A stretch of DNA of 64,000 bases from G963678255 sp963678255 (lineage in GTDB: Bacteria > Cloacimonadota > Cloacimonadia > Cloacimonadales > WRIO01): positions 682,001 to 746,000 of the forward strand of contig CAXXTW010000001.1 of the NCBI GenBank assembly GCA_963678255.2. Reading direction: 5' to 3'. The position numbers and the translations under genes were made by a program. Below, in pieces: positions 52,583 through 61,586 of the stretch (its first letter is position 1; each line of letters opens with the position of its first letter). The notes below the pieces were generated by a model. That model saw only the letters and a program-made list of their open reading frames with translations. It did no database searches and was not told where the DNA came from.

Positions 52583-54127
52583 ATGACCAATTATCGAGAG
52601 ATACTACGCTTATACCGTCAAGGTATTAGTCTTCGTGGGATATCACGAAGTTTATCCTGTTCACGTAACACTGTGTCACAAGTCATTCAAAAAGCAAATG
52701 AAGCCGAATTAACCTGGCTTATTGCAGAAACCCTGACAAATCAACAAATCGAAATTCAGTTATTTCCTGATTTCTATTTAAGAAAACAGCAACAGGAACC
52801 AGATTTTGTTCAAATTCACAAGGATTTAGCCAAAAGTGGTGTAACATTATCTTTACTATGGCAAGAATATTCAGACACATGTAGAGATAAAGAACAAATA
52901 CCCTACAAATATTCTCAGTTTTGTAAATTGTATAATGATTTTTCCGTAAAAACAAAAGCAACTATGCGTATCCATCATAAACCTGGTGAGAAAATGGAGG
53001 TTGATTGGGCTGGTCAGACTGCAATGATAAAAAATAATATCACAGGATCTCCTATTAAAGTATACATATTTGTTGCAACACTTCCTTATAGCGGATATTC
53101 ATATGTAGAAGGCTTTTTATCTATGAATACCGAAAGTTGGATTCAAGCACATATCAATGCGTTCAATTACTTCAATGGTGTTACTAAGATACTTGTTCCA
53201 GATAATCTAAAAACAGGAGTAGATAGGATTCATTGGTTTAATCCAGTCATAAACAGAGTCTACGGTGATATGGCAGCTTATTATGACACAGCCGTTATTC
53301 CTGCAAGAGTAAGGAAACCTAAAGATAAAGCAAGTGTAGAAGGAACGGTAGGCGTTATTTCGACATGGATAACAGCCTCATTAAGGAATATCCTTTTTTT
53401 TACTCTTAATGAGTTAAATGAATTAATCAAAGAAAAGCTAAATGAGTTCAATAGAAAGCCTTTTCAAAAGAAGGAAGGAAGTCGTGAGAGTGTTTTTCTG
53501 GCAGAAGAACAAAATGAATTATTACCCTTGCCTTTATCAAAATATGAACTTGCCATATGGTCAAAAACAATTGTACAATATAATTACCATGTTTGTATAG
53601 ATAAAATCAATTATTCAGTACCTTACGAATATATAAAGCATGAGTTAGACGTGAGAACTACCATTAAGACAATAGAGATCTTTTATAATGGCAACAGAAT
53701 AGCTTCACACATTAGAAAATATGGTAATGCAGGACAATATCAGACTTTCCCAGAACATATGCCAGAACAGCATCAAAAATATCTTGAATGGAATACAGAA
53801 AAATTTATTGCGTGGTCAGATGAAATTGGATCAAACACAAAAGCTGTAATAAAAAGCATTATTTCCTCATGTAAAGTAGAGCAACAAAGCTATAGAACAT
53901 GCATGACCTTATTGAAATCAGCTGATAAATATTCAGCAGAATGCCTTGAAAAAGCTTGCGAAAGAGCATTAACCTATTCTCCTAATCCAGGAGTTAAAAC
54001 AGTTTATCAGATTTTAAAAAGAGGATTTGATATGATATCTGTTTGTTTTGAACCTTCAGAAACAGTAGCACCGTCTTGTCATGGTTTAACCAGGGGTTCA
54101 TCATATTATGGGAGGAAAAAGAAATGA
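52583..54127 (+). CDS. istA: IS21-family transposase IstA
   Basis: A 514-residue DDE transposase. The N-terminal helix-turn-helix is 'ILRLYRQGISLRGISRSLSC' and 'SRNTVSQVIQKA'. The catalytic residues are in 'KMEVDWAGQT' (Asp), 'LVPDNLKTGV' (Asp) and 'KDKASVEGTVGVI' (Glu). A C-terminal beta-barrel-like domain follows. The length is usual, the frame is intact and TTGGAGGT precedes the ATG, so the element is likely active. It works together with the ATPase IstB. Confidence 0.93.
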   Translation: MTNYREILRLYRQGISLRGISRSLSCSRNTVSQVIQKANEAELTWLIAETLTNQQIEIQLFPDFYLRKQQQEPDFVQIHKDLAKSGVTLSLLWQEYSDTCRDKEQIPYKYSQFCKLYNDFSVKTKATMRIHHKPGEKMEVDWAGQTAMIKNNITGSPIKVYIFVATLPYSGYSYVEGFLSMNTESWIQAHINAFNYFNGVTKILVPDNLKTGVDRIHWFNPVINRVYGDMAAYYDTAVIPARVRKPKDKASVEGTVGVISTWITASLRNILFFTLNELNELIKEKLNEFNRKPFQKKEGSRESVFLAEEQNELLPLPLSKYELAIWSKTIVQYNYHVCIDKINYSVPYEYIKHELDVRTTIKTIEIFYNGNRIASHIRKYGNAGQYQTFPEHMPEQHQKYLEWNTEKFIAWSDEIGSNTKAVIKSIISSCKVEQQSYRTCMTLLKSADKYSAECLEKACERALTYSPNPGVKTVYQILKRGFDMISVCFEPSETVAPSCHGLTRGSSYYGRKKK

Positions 54128-54867
54128 TAGATCGTCAAACAATAAATCAATTGTATGAAATGCATTTAAGCACTATGGCTGAAAGTTTTAAAGAACAAAT
54201 AAAGGATCCGGCTTATAAACAATTATCTTTTGAAGAGAGATTTGCTTTTATAGTAGATAAAGAATGGATTAACAGAAAGAACAACAAATTAGCAAAATTA
54301 ATCAAAACTGCTAATTTAAAATTTACAAATGCTTGCATAGAAGATATAGAATATCACGATGACAGGAAAATCGATAAACCATCAATATTGCGGTTATCAA
54401 CATGTGAATATATAACATCAACATACAATATAATAATTACAGGGGCATCTGGAAGTGGCAAATCATATATTGCATGTGCCTTAGGTATGTCTGCTTGTCG
54501 TAAATCATATTCAGTAAAATATATAAGACTACCAGAACTTTTTGATGAATTAGAAGTAGCAAGAGGAGAAGGTCGGTACAAAAAAGCAATAAATCAATAC
54601 AAACAAGTAAAACTTTTGATAATAGACGAATGGTTATTAACTCCTCTTAGAGGACATGAAGCAAATGATCTGTTTGAAATAATCGAGTCTAGATATCAAA
54701 ATGGTTCAACCATGTTTTGTTCTCAGTTTGAAATTGAAGGATGGCATGAGAAGATTGGACAAACAACTCTTGCGGATGCCATCCTTGATAGGATAGTTCA
54801 TAATGCTTACGATATATTAATTGAGGGAAAAATGTCAATGAGAGAAAGAAAGGGGTTTAAAAAATAA
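54124..54867 (+). CDS. istB: IS21-family helper ATPase IstB
   Basis: ATG 54124 overlaps the istA stop (ATGA) and has GGGAGGA 8 bases upstream; the longer frame from 54076 only reads through istA. The 247-residue AAA+ protein has Walker A 'ITGASGSGKSYIACALG', Walker B 'VKLLIIDEWLL' and sensor region 'STMFCSQFEIEGWHEKIG'. It ends 'GKMSMRERKGFKK', as IstB proteins usually do. It assembles on target DNA and activates IstA. Confidence 0.93.
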   Translation: MIDRQTINQLYEMHLSTMAESFKEQIKDPAYKQLSFEERFAFIVDKEWINRKNNKLAKLIKTANLKFTNACIEDIEYHDDRKIDKPSILRLSTCEYITSTYNIIITGASGSGKSYIACALGMSACRKSYSVKYIRLPELFDELEVARGEGRYKKAINQYKQVKLLIIDEWLLTPLRGHEANDLFEIIESRYQNGSTMFCSQFEIEGWHEKIGQTTLADAILDRIVHNAYDILIEGKMSMRERKGFKK

Positions 54868-54871
54868 TGAT

Positions 54872-54914
54872 AATTTGTCCGAGTAGTTTTACCGATCTCT
54901 CGGACAAATTTTTA
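54872..54914 (+). terminator. Rho-independent terminator after istB
   Basis: AATTTGTCCGAG (54872-54883) and CTCGGACAAATT (54899-54910) form a perfect 12-bp stem with a 15-nt loop, followed by a short T-run. Confidence 0.8.
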
Positions 54915-54948
54915 ATGAAAAGTAAGAGAGTTTTATGTGGCTCTCTTA

Positions 54949-55009
54949 ACGGAGGCTTGGCTCAATAAATTCGGAGCATATGCTCTATTAAATCGGAACG
55001 TATGCTCTA
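54949..55009. repeat. Right-end multiple transposase-binding repeats of the IS21 element
   Basis: Three 17-bp units at 54949, 54971 and 54993 (ACGGAGGCTTGGCTCAA, TCGGAGCATATGCTCTA, TCGGAACGTATGCTCTA). They are inverted relative to the left-end units and have the same 22-bp period. A partial fourth unit (GTGGCTCTC) lies at about 54938. Confidence 0.88.
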
Positions 55010-55234
55010 AACGATCGGTATATTCATGTTTTCTCTTGAAAAAAAATGATTTTCAAAAATATAATTTACAACATTAAGTTTGGTATGATATATTGAAATG
55101 TACAATAGATGAGGATATAATGTTTAATATATATCAAATAGTTAATAAAAAATTAGAAAAAATGTAAATTTATGTTGACAGATATTTCCATGTTTGATAA
55201 ATATAGTGCATCTTTATTTTAAGGTGCTGTAAAA

Positions 55235-55387
55235 ATGTATGTTTTGTTGAAAAAGTATGTGTTTGTTTGTATTATGGCTATGATTCCTTTTCTGGTAGCT
55301 CCTTGGATCATTATTATGATTATAATCAATACATCTTTATGCTGTTTTTGCTATTACAAAATGTATGGTGCTTTCAAATTTCCTTAA
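55235..55387 (+). CDS. Possible small membrane peptide (50 aa)
   Basis: ATG 55235, preceded by AAGG at 55221-55224, opens a 50-residue frame with a long hydrophobic core ('FVCIMAMIPFLVAPWIIIMI' and 'IINTSLCCFCYY'), which would span the membrane once or twice. It lies in the otherwise gene-free stretch 55010-55453 between the IS21 element and a secreted beta-helix gene. I recognise no family, and it could be chance in AT-rich DNA. The rest of the stretch shows nothing else. Confidence 0.35.
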   Translation: MYVLLKKYVFVCIMAMIPFLVAPWIIIMIIINTSLCCFCYYKMYGAFKFP

Positions 55388-55453
55388 ATCACTGCCAATT
55401 GAGTTTACTCAATTGGTTATCATTCCAAATAATATAAAATTAAGGAGAAACTC

Positions 55454-58400
55454 ATGAAAAAAACATATATTCTTGTCATTATACTTATAATGATGACAAT
55501 GACTTTATCTGCTAATATTATAAATGATAATACTCAGACTAATAATAACAATGAAGAGGTCATTTTTACTACTGTTACTTTATCCATCACAACAACCTTG
55601 AGCAATACTTCCTACTATGGAACTGTTATTTGTGATCTGATTAACCCTGCAAATGGAAATATTCAAACCTTTACCAGCTCAAACGGAATTATTACCGCTA
55701 GTGTTAGTTCAGGTGTTTATGATATGAACGTTTATCATAATAGCGACAATTATGAGAGAAAGGAATATCGTGCCTATAATCTAAACAATTCGATTAACAA
55801 TTTTTCAATTTCATTAATCTACAATCCCGACAAAACAATCATAGTCCCAGATGATTATAGCTCGGTGAATGAGGCAATCAGCCGCATACAAAACAATGGA
55901 AAAGTACAACTCAGAAATAATTATTATCAGATTGATCCCTGGAAATATAAAAAGCTTAAGATTGAAAGCATCGGTTCATTAGTTACCGTTAGCAGACTAG
56001 AACTTTCTGGATCAAACTTTGATAATAATGTAGTATTAAAAGGACTAACTTTTCAAAATCTAATTTCACATGATCCCTGGTCTCCAGGTGGTGCTCTCAG
56101 CTTAAAAAATGGAGCGTCTCCTATTGTTGAAAATTGTAGTTTTATTAATAATGAAATTTCTTTTACAAGTTATTCAACACTTCCTGCTCCGGAAAGCAAA
56201 TATCATATAGGTGGTGCAGTATTCATTGAAGGAATCAATAATCAAACAAATACTCCCATCTTCAAAAATTGCATTTTTACTGATAATAAAATCTCTGGTG
56301 GTCATGGTGGTGGAGCTGTGGGCTTATATGGTCAAGCTCAATTCACGGATTGTACTTTTACCGGAAATATGGTTCAAAGTACTTTAGGAAATGATTCTTA
56401 TGATGGATTAACAGCAGGTGGAGCTGTTCTAGGTTGTTTGCAAACTGTCAGTGGAGAAATTCTTTTTAGAAATTGCCAGTTTAATAACAATTTAGCAAAT
56501 TTATATGCTTCTGATGTTTACATAATAAGAGCCGATAACATTCAGAAAATCAATTTTGATAATTGTGGTTTTTCAAACAATGTATTCTATGGTATGGAAA
56601 AACCTGCTGTCAAGATCTTCACAGAAGAGTCAAGCTACTTATTAGTTAGCAGCAATGCTCAAATACAAATAACAAATAATACTTTTAAAGATCAAATCTT
56701 TGGAGGAATTGATATTGTTGAAAAGTATGCTTTAAATCGTATCACAGTTAAAAACAATGTGTTCTACAATATCTCAAATACCGGAGGTTATGGTTTGAGA
56801 ATTGCCACAAAAGGCGGATCTTCTACAAATCCTCAACCGGTAATTATCAATCAAAATACCTTTAAAAGTATCGTAGGCAGAGGAATACAATTCTATAATG
56901 GCCGTTATTACACAGTTGAAAATTGTGCTTTTGAAAATTGTAGCACCTATGGCATTGATTGGAGTTACCAAACTGATGGGCTTACCTTAAAATATTGTTA
57001 CTTTACTTCAGATTACAATGATGTAGATCATGAATCAGGTGCATTTTCAAAACAGCATATCATTTATGATGCGAATCAAAACATTAGTTCGACCAACTTT
57101 GCACCCATTTGGTCAAGATCAGTAAAATCCATTTGTATTGATAATGGAAACCCTGATAATGACGGTGATGGACTTCAGTGGTATCAAGACGCAGACGACA
57201 GAGAAACTGATGGCACACGCATGGATATCGGAGCTATACCGACCCTCTCCCATGGTGCTTTCGCTCACAAAATATACAAAACCACCAATAGTAACTATAG
57301 TTGGATTTGTTTCCCTTACGTTGATAAAAGATACACTGCCACGAGTCTCTATGATGTAGATCAACTGTATTATTTATTTCAGACATATCATGATAATAAT
57401 CTGATGAATACAACTCCTCAGGTTTTGAATAGAATCATGTGGTTTTATAACACTCTAACTACTTCAATATGCAATTACTATTTTGGTAACTGGCAATTAT
57501 ATAATTCAGAGGTTAAAAGCCAATATGGTTATAAGGTTGAGTTGGTAGATTCTCAACTCAATCTTCCTTCACTAATACTTGATACAGCTGGTTTTTTATG
57601 CGGAACGAGTGGAAATAGTGATCAGACAATTCATATTGATGCAAAACCAGCAGGAAGTGCTTATCGGGAAATATGGGTAGGATATTTTAAAGTAGAAAGT
57701 GAAAGGCCAACAATAGCTCTTTCTCAAGTAATCGATCAACTGATCGAAATTAAAACGCAAAAGTGGTGTATGTCCCGAGCTAATACTTCCTTGCCTTGGA
57801 CTTATTCTGCACAAGACCCTTTCTTTAATTTTGGTGAAGCGGTTGTTTTGAAATATGTAGGGACCTCTGCGATCAATTTTACTTGGCAAACATTATCTTT
57901 TTTCCCTTCTTTTTCTTATTCTGAACAAACACCACAATACTTTACTTATGAAGAACAAGCAGATTATACCCCCATCTATGTTCAGTTAAACCCAAATAAT
58001 TCTAAAAGTAACATTAATGGTGCTGAATTGGCTTTGTTTATCAATGATAAATGCTATGGGGCAGAGGTAGTAGTAGGAGATGTTGTTCAGATCAATGCGT
58101 ATATAGAGGGTGTAGATCTAAATAATGCTGAAGTTGAATTCCGCTATTGGGAGCCAGCCATGAAAGGGAACTCTAAGAAATTAAACCAATATGCTGTTCT
58201 AAATAACGAAACTAATCAATTTGAAAGTAGAATGATAGAGTTTAACGATCAGCAATCCTTCTACACCGTGTCCTTTAAAACTAATGACATTGAAAATGGA
58301 CGTTATCCTCAAAAATCATCTTTAAGTGGAAACTATCCAAATCCTTTCAATCCTGAAACAACAATTAAGTACGCGCTTGCAGAGCAAGGAAATGTGAAAT

Positions 58401-58588
58401 TGGATATCTATAATTCTAAAGGTCAATTAGTAAAAACTCTTGTCAATGATGTTCAAACACCTGGATTTAAATCAGTGATATGGAATGGAAAAGACAATCA
58501 AGGTAAAAAAGTATCATCAGGCATTTACTTCTATCGGTTAGATACAAAAACCGAAAAACTTACAAAGAAAATGCTCTTGATGAAGTAG
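55454..58588 (+). CDS. Secreted right-handed beta-helix protein with FlgD-like C-terminal sorting domain
   Basis: The 1044-residue protein has a signal peptide (MKKTYILVIILIMMTMTLSA). An N-terminal beta-sandwich domain (about 35-130) is followed by parallel beta-helix repeats (about 140-540, with 'ASPIVENCSFINNEISF', 'TPIFKNCIFTDNKISGGHGG', 'QPVIINQNTFKSIVGRG'). A further beta-rich region follows, and the C-terminus carries 'LSGNYPNPFNPETTIKYALA' and 'DIYNSKGQLVKTLVNDVQ' ending 'KMLLMK'. This last domain is the FlgD-like/Por-type sorting signal of FCB-group surface proteins. The enzyme class is unknown; such helices occur in adhesins and polysaccharide lyases. GGAG precedes the ATG. A GGAGAGGAG hairpin follows. 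Confidence 0.85.
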   Translation: MKKTYILVIILIMMTMTLSANIINDNTQTNNNNEEVIFTTVTLSITTTLSNTSYYGTVICDLINPANGNIQTFTSSNGIITASVSSGVYDMNVYHNSDNYERKEYRAYNLNNSINNFSISLIYNPDKTIIVPDDYSSVNEAISRIQNNGKVQLRNNYYQIDPWKYKKLKIESIGSLVTVSRLELSGSNFDNNVVLKGLTFQNLISHDPWSPGGALSLKNGASPIVENCSFINNEISFTSYSTLPAPESKYHIGGAVFIEGINNQTNTPIFKNCIFTDNKISGGHGGGAVGLYGQAQFTDCTFTGNMVQSTLGNDSYDGLTAGGAVLGCLQTVSGEILFRNCQFNNNLANLYASDVYIIRADNIQKINFDNCGFSNNVFYGMEKPAVKIFTEESSYLLVSSNAQIQITNNTFKDQIFGGIDIVEKYALNRITVKNNVFYNISNTGGYGLRIATKGGSSTNPQPVIINQNTFKSIVGRGIQFYNGRYYTVENCAFENCSTYGIDWSYQTDGLTLKYCYFTSDYNDVDHESGAFSKQHIIYDANQNISSTNFAPIWSRSVKSICIDNGNPDNDGDGLQWYQDADDRETDGTRMDIGAIPTLSHGAFAHKIYKTTNSNYSWICFPYVDKRYTATSLYDVDQLYYLFQTYHDNNLMNTTPQVLNRIMWFYNTLTTSICNYYFGNWQLYNSEVKSQYGYKVELVDSQLNLPSLILDTAGFLCGTSGNSDQTIHIDAKPAGSAYREIWVGYFKVESERPTIALSQVIDQLIEIKTQKWCMSRANTSLPWTYSAQDPFFNFGEAVVLKYVGTSAINFTWQTLSFFPSFSYSEQTPQYFTYEEQADYTPIYVQLNPNNSKSNINGAELALFINDKCYGAEVVVGDVVQINAYIEGVDLNNAEVEFRYWEPAMKGNSKKLNQYAVLNNETNQFESRMIEFNDQQSFYTVSFKTNDIENGRYPQKSSLSGNYPNPFNPETTIKYALAEQGNVKLDIYNSKGQLVKTLVNDVQTPGFKSVIWNGKDNQGKKVSSGIYFYRLDTKTEKLTKKMLLMK

Positions 58589-58598
58589 AAAACCCCAA

Positions 58599-58625
58599 GG
58601 AGAGGAGATTAATCCCCTCCTCTCC
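58599..58625. repeat. Inverted repeat in the conserved intergenic region, copy 1
   Basis: GGAGAGGAG (58599-58607) and CTCCTCTCC (58617-58625) pair around a 9-nt loop. No T-run follows. The left arm is Shine-Dalgarno-like and the right arm anti-Shine-Dalgarno-like. The same sequence is repeated at 61112-61138 with its flanks. Confidence 0.8.
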
Positions 58626-58650
58626 TCCTATATAAATTATTGGAGTATAA

Positions 58651-61101
58651 ATGAGAAACATCGTTTTATTAGCTTTTTTAATTAGTTTATCATTCAGTTT
58701 ATTTTCTGCCATTATTGAAGTCTCTGTGGATGGGACAAAACCCTTTTCCTCCATTCAAATGGCTATAAACTCTTCAAGCGAGAATGATATTGTCAGAGTC
58801 TGGCCTGGTATTTATCGTGAAAACATAAATTTCAATCATCATAATATCACTTTGCAAAGCTTATATCCCATTACAGGAGATACTCTTGATATTCATAATA
58901 CCAAAATCATAGGAAACCACAGAGATTCAGCAATCAGAGCTCAAGAAGGAGTCACTGTTGTCATTGATGGTTTTACTATTATGAATAATGAAAATGATGA
59001 AGATGAATATGTTGATTGGGTTGGTGGTGGTATTTTTATCTTATCTAGTAATATTCAAATAAAAAATAATATAATAACCAAGTGTACAGCAGGTCAAGGG
59101 GGAGGGGGAATTAGTATCTCAGATTATTTACCCGAACCCAGTTATGTATATTTAGAGAATAATCAAATCTTCAATTGTAAAACTTATGGTACGGGAGGAG
59201 GATTATCTATATCTCAGAATAGTTCTTTATATTTTTCAGAATATAACAGAAATTCAATTTACAATAATTATGCTTCCTTTGCAAAGGATATTTCCATTTC
59301 AGGAGCTGTAGAGGATATAGATATCTATTTAAAAATTGGGAGTCAGCAATTAAACTCAGTCGATCAATATTTTATTGCTAACTTCTATCCTATTGCTCAT
59401 CCTATACCAGATATTAATGTTACTGTTGATATCCTTCAAGGGTTTTTACCAAACATAAATCACGACTTATATGTAGCGCCTTGGGGCAATGATTTAAACT
59501 CAGGTTTAAATCCAAATAATCCCTTAAAGACTATTGATTATGCGACAAAGATCATCGCTTCTGATTCAACAAATCAAAAAACAGTTCATTTAGCTGCTGG
59601 AACCTATTCCCGAACTCTGAATCAGCAGAAATTCCCTTTCTCTATTAAACCAGATACTAAATTGATCGGTGCAGGTATGGATGAAACAATCTTCGATGAT
59701 GAAAATCATGGAGTAGTATTAGCTGGGCTTGTTTATGAAAAAGATGTTGAAGCGGGGAAATTTTCACTAATAAATTGTGGAAATGGTCAATCAGGTTCTT
59801 CATTAGGTTTTAGAGGTAACCATGTGAACATCTACGATATAAAACTCTCTGATAGCAAATTGAATGATGGTACTGGAATTGGTATAGGATTATCCAATTA
59901 TGGTTTTATTAAAAATATAATCGTAAAAAATAACTCCAGTTCGACCTCTTCTATGGGGATGTATGTCATAAATAATAAATATACAAATATTGAAAATGTG
60001 ATTATCGACAGTCTTATAACTACCCATACACAAGGGGGTATGGTAGGAGTCTATATTGTTAATGTTGAAAACCTTGTTGTCAATAATATGTCTATTACAA
60101 ACTGTCAGGCTTTTGATCCATGGGTCTTTCAATTGGCAAATTTCATTGAAGACGTTCCCACTGAGCTTCATGATCCAATTTTGAATAATGTATTGGTGGC
60201 TAATAATCATACGACTCGTGGAGATTGGGATTTAGCCAAAGTAATCTTTGTGGATAATTACAATACTATCCATTTAAACAACTGGACGATTGCTAATAAT
60301 ACAAACTCCAATAAAGTGTTGGGAATAGGATCAGATGCTATTTTGAACAATATGATCTTGTATAATCCTGAAATGCCCTATGAAATTGAATATGGATGTG
60401 AACTTATTCCAAATATCAATGGAAGTATCAATAACTCTCTTATTATGAATGGAACTGATAAAATCATCTTTCATAACAATCAAGATCTGTTAAACCTAAA
60501 TCATATTCTTACCGGAGATCCTCATTTCATTGGTGTATTTTCAGATTCCTTAAGTAGAAATATGATGGATTATTATCAACTCAGTTCCGTTTCTGAATGT
60601 ATCAATCGGGGAACTGCTGATACCACAGGACTAAATATTCCAAAGAAAGATTTATCAGGCAAGCAAAGAGTTTGGGATGGTCGAATTGACATGGGTTGCT
60701 TTGAATATGGAGCACCTTATGTTTCCAATACAGATGTGCCCGAAGTTCAATTTACAGGTTACAACTTAAAAAACTATCCCAATCCGGTCACCTCAGCTAT
60801 CTCTTCCACCATAATCTCCTTTGATTACCCTGAGAAGTCAAAATATGAACCACAAATTGAGATCTATAACATAAAGGGTCAAAAGATTAAAACAATTAAA
60901 ACGGGTAGCAGTTTTTATGATTTAGCCGTAAAAGCTAATCTGAGTAAAGAGAATCTTAGCCAAATAAAAAGCAGAAACTTTTCCGTTATCTGGGACCTGA
61001 CCAATGATAACAACCGGAAAGTCGCATCCGGAGTTTATCTCTATCGGGCAGTGATCAACGGAAAAGTTCTGCAAACAAAGAAAATGCTCTTGATGAAGTA
61101 G
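58651..61101 (+). CDS. Secreted beta-helix protein with C-terminal sorting domain (duplicate A)
   Basis: An 816-residue protein with a signal peptide (MRNIVLLAFLISLSFSLFSA). Parallel beta-helix regions follow ('FSSIQMAINSSSENDIVRVW PG' start, 'GVTVVIDGFTIMNNEN', 'GGGISISDYLPEPSY'). A second module begins 'HDLYVAPWGNDLNSGLNPNN', the DUF1565-like start of many Pbl-repeat proteins, and the C-terminal sorting domain has 'LKNYPNPVTSAISSTIISF' and 'EIYNIKGQKIKTIKTG' ending 'KMLLMK'. It is exported to the surface; substrate and function are unknown. TTGGAG lies 6 bases before the ATG. The following gene is a close duplicate, including the intergenic region. Confidence 0.85.
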   Translation: MRNIVLLAFLISLSFSLFSAIIEVSVDGTKPFSSIQMAINSSSENDIVRVWPGIYRENINFNHHNITLQSLYPITGDTLDIHNTKIIGNHRDSAIRAQEGVTVVIDGFTIMNNENDEDEYVDWVGGGIFILSSNIQIKNNIITKCTAGQGGGGISISDYLPEPSYVYLENNQIFNCKTYGTGGGLSISQNSSLYFSEYNRNSIYNNYASFAKDISISGAVEDIDIYLKIGSQQLNSVDQYFIANFYPIAHPIPDINVTVDILQGFLPNINHDLYVAPWGNDLNSGLNPNNPLKTIDYATKIIASDSTNQKTVHLAAGTYSRTLNQQKFPFSIKPDTKLIGAGMDETIFDDENHGVVLAGLVYEKDVEAGKFSLINCGNGQSGSSLGFRGNHVNIYDIKLSDSKLNDGTGIGIGLSNYGFIKNIIVKNNSSSTSSMGMYVINNKYTNIENVIIDSLITTHTQGGMVGVYIVNVENLVVNNMSITNCQAFDPWVFQLANFIEDVPTELHDPILNNVLVANNHTTRGDWDLAKVIFVDNYNTIHLNNWTIANNTNSNKVLGIGSDAILNNMILYNPEMPYEIEYGCELIPNINGSINNSLIMNGTDKIIFHNNQDLLNLNHILTGDPHFIGVFSDSLSRNMMDYYQLSSVSECINRGTADTTGLNIPKKDLSGKQRVWDGRIDMGCFEYGAPYVSNTDVPEVQFTGYNLKNYPNPVTSAISSTIISFDYPEKSKYEPQIEIYNIKGQKIKTIKTGSSFYDLAVKANLSKENLSQIKSRNFSVIWDLTNDNNRKVASGVYLYRAVINGKVLQTKKMLLMK

Positions 61102-61111
61102 AAAACCCCAA

Positions 61112-61138
61112 GGAGAGGAGATTAATCCCCTCCTCTCC
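61112..61138. repeat. Inverted repeat in the conserved intergenic region, copy 2
   Basis: Identical GGAGAGGAG/CTCCTCTCC hairpin to that at 58599-58625, again between a KMLLMK stop and the next signal-peptide gene. Confidence 0.8.
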
Positions 61139-61163
61139 TCCTATATAAATTATTGGAGTATAA

Positions 61164-61586
61164 ATGAGAAATACCATTTTATTAGCTTTTTTAATTAGTT
61201 TATCATTCAGTTTATTTTCTGCCATTATTGAAGTCTCTGTGGATGGGACGAAGCCCTATACCTCCATTCAAATGGCAATAAACTCTTCAAGCGAGAATGA
61301 TATTGTCAGAGTCTGGCCTGGTATTTATCGTGAAAACATAAATTTCAATCATCATAATATCACTTTGCAAAGCTTATATCCCATTACAGGAGACACTCTT
61401 GATATTCATAATACCAAAATCATAGGAAACCACAGAGATTCAGCAATCAGAGCTCAGGAAGGAGTCACAGTTATCATTGATGGTTTTACTATTATGAATA
61501 ATGAAAATGATGAAGATGAATATTTTAATTGGTCTGGCGGAGGAATTCTCGTTTATAATAGTCAGGCAATAATAAAAAATAATATA
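61164..61586 (+). pseudogene. Secreted beta-helix protein (duplicate B), 5' part, interrupted by an IS630-family element
   Basis: The first 141 codons are nearly identical to duplicate A (signal peptide MRNTILLAFLISLSFSLFSA and the first beta-helix turns). At 61587 the frame enters the IS and picks up 48 foreign codons before a stop at 61733. The true continuation is at 62780. Removing the IS and one TA restores '...AIIKNNI-ITKCMMGQG...' in frame, parallel to 'IQIKNNIITKCTAGQG' in duplicate A. Confidence 0.88.

Larger units (their letters stand above)
52435..55009 (+). mobile_element. IS21-family insertion sequence (IstA/IstB), about 2.58 kb
   Basis: The element is bounded by related terminal repeats, TAGAGCATACTATCCGA on the left and the complement of TCGGAACGTATGCTCTA on the right. 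Each end holds three 17-bp units at 22-bp spacing. It carries istA and istB with an ATGA overlap and a terminator after istB. The outer boundary is approximate, because I could not identify a clear short target duplication outside the terminal units. Confidence 0.88.

Noticed and set aside
54076..54123. Longer start for IstB at 54076
   Set aside because: It reads through istA coding sequence; ATG 54124 has a strong ribosome-binding site and the usual ATGA overlap.
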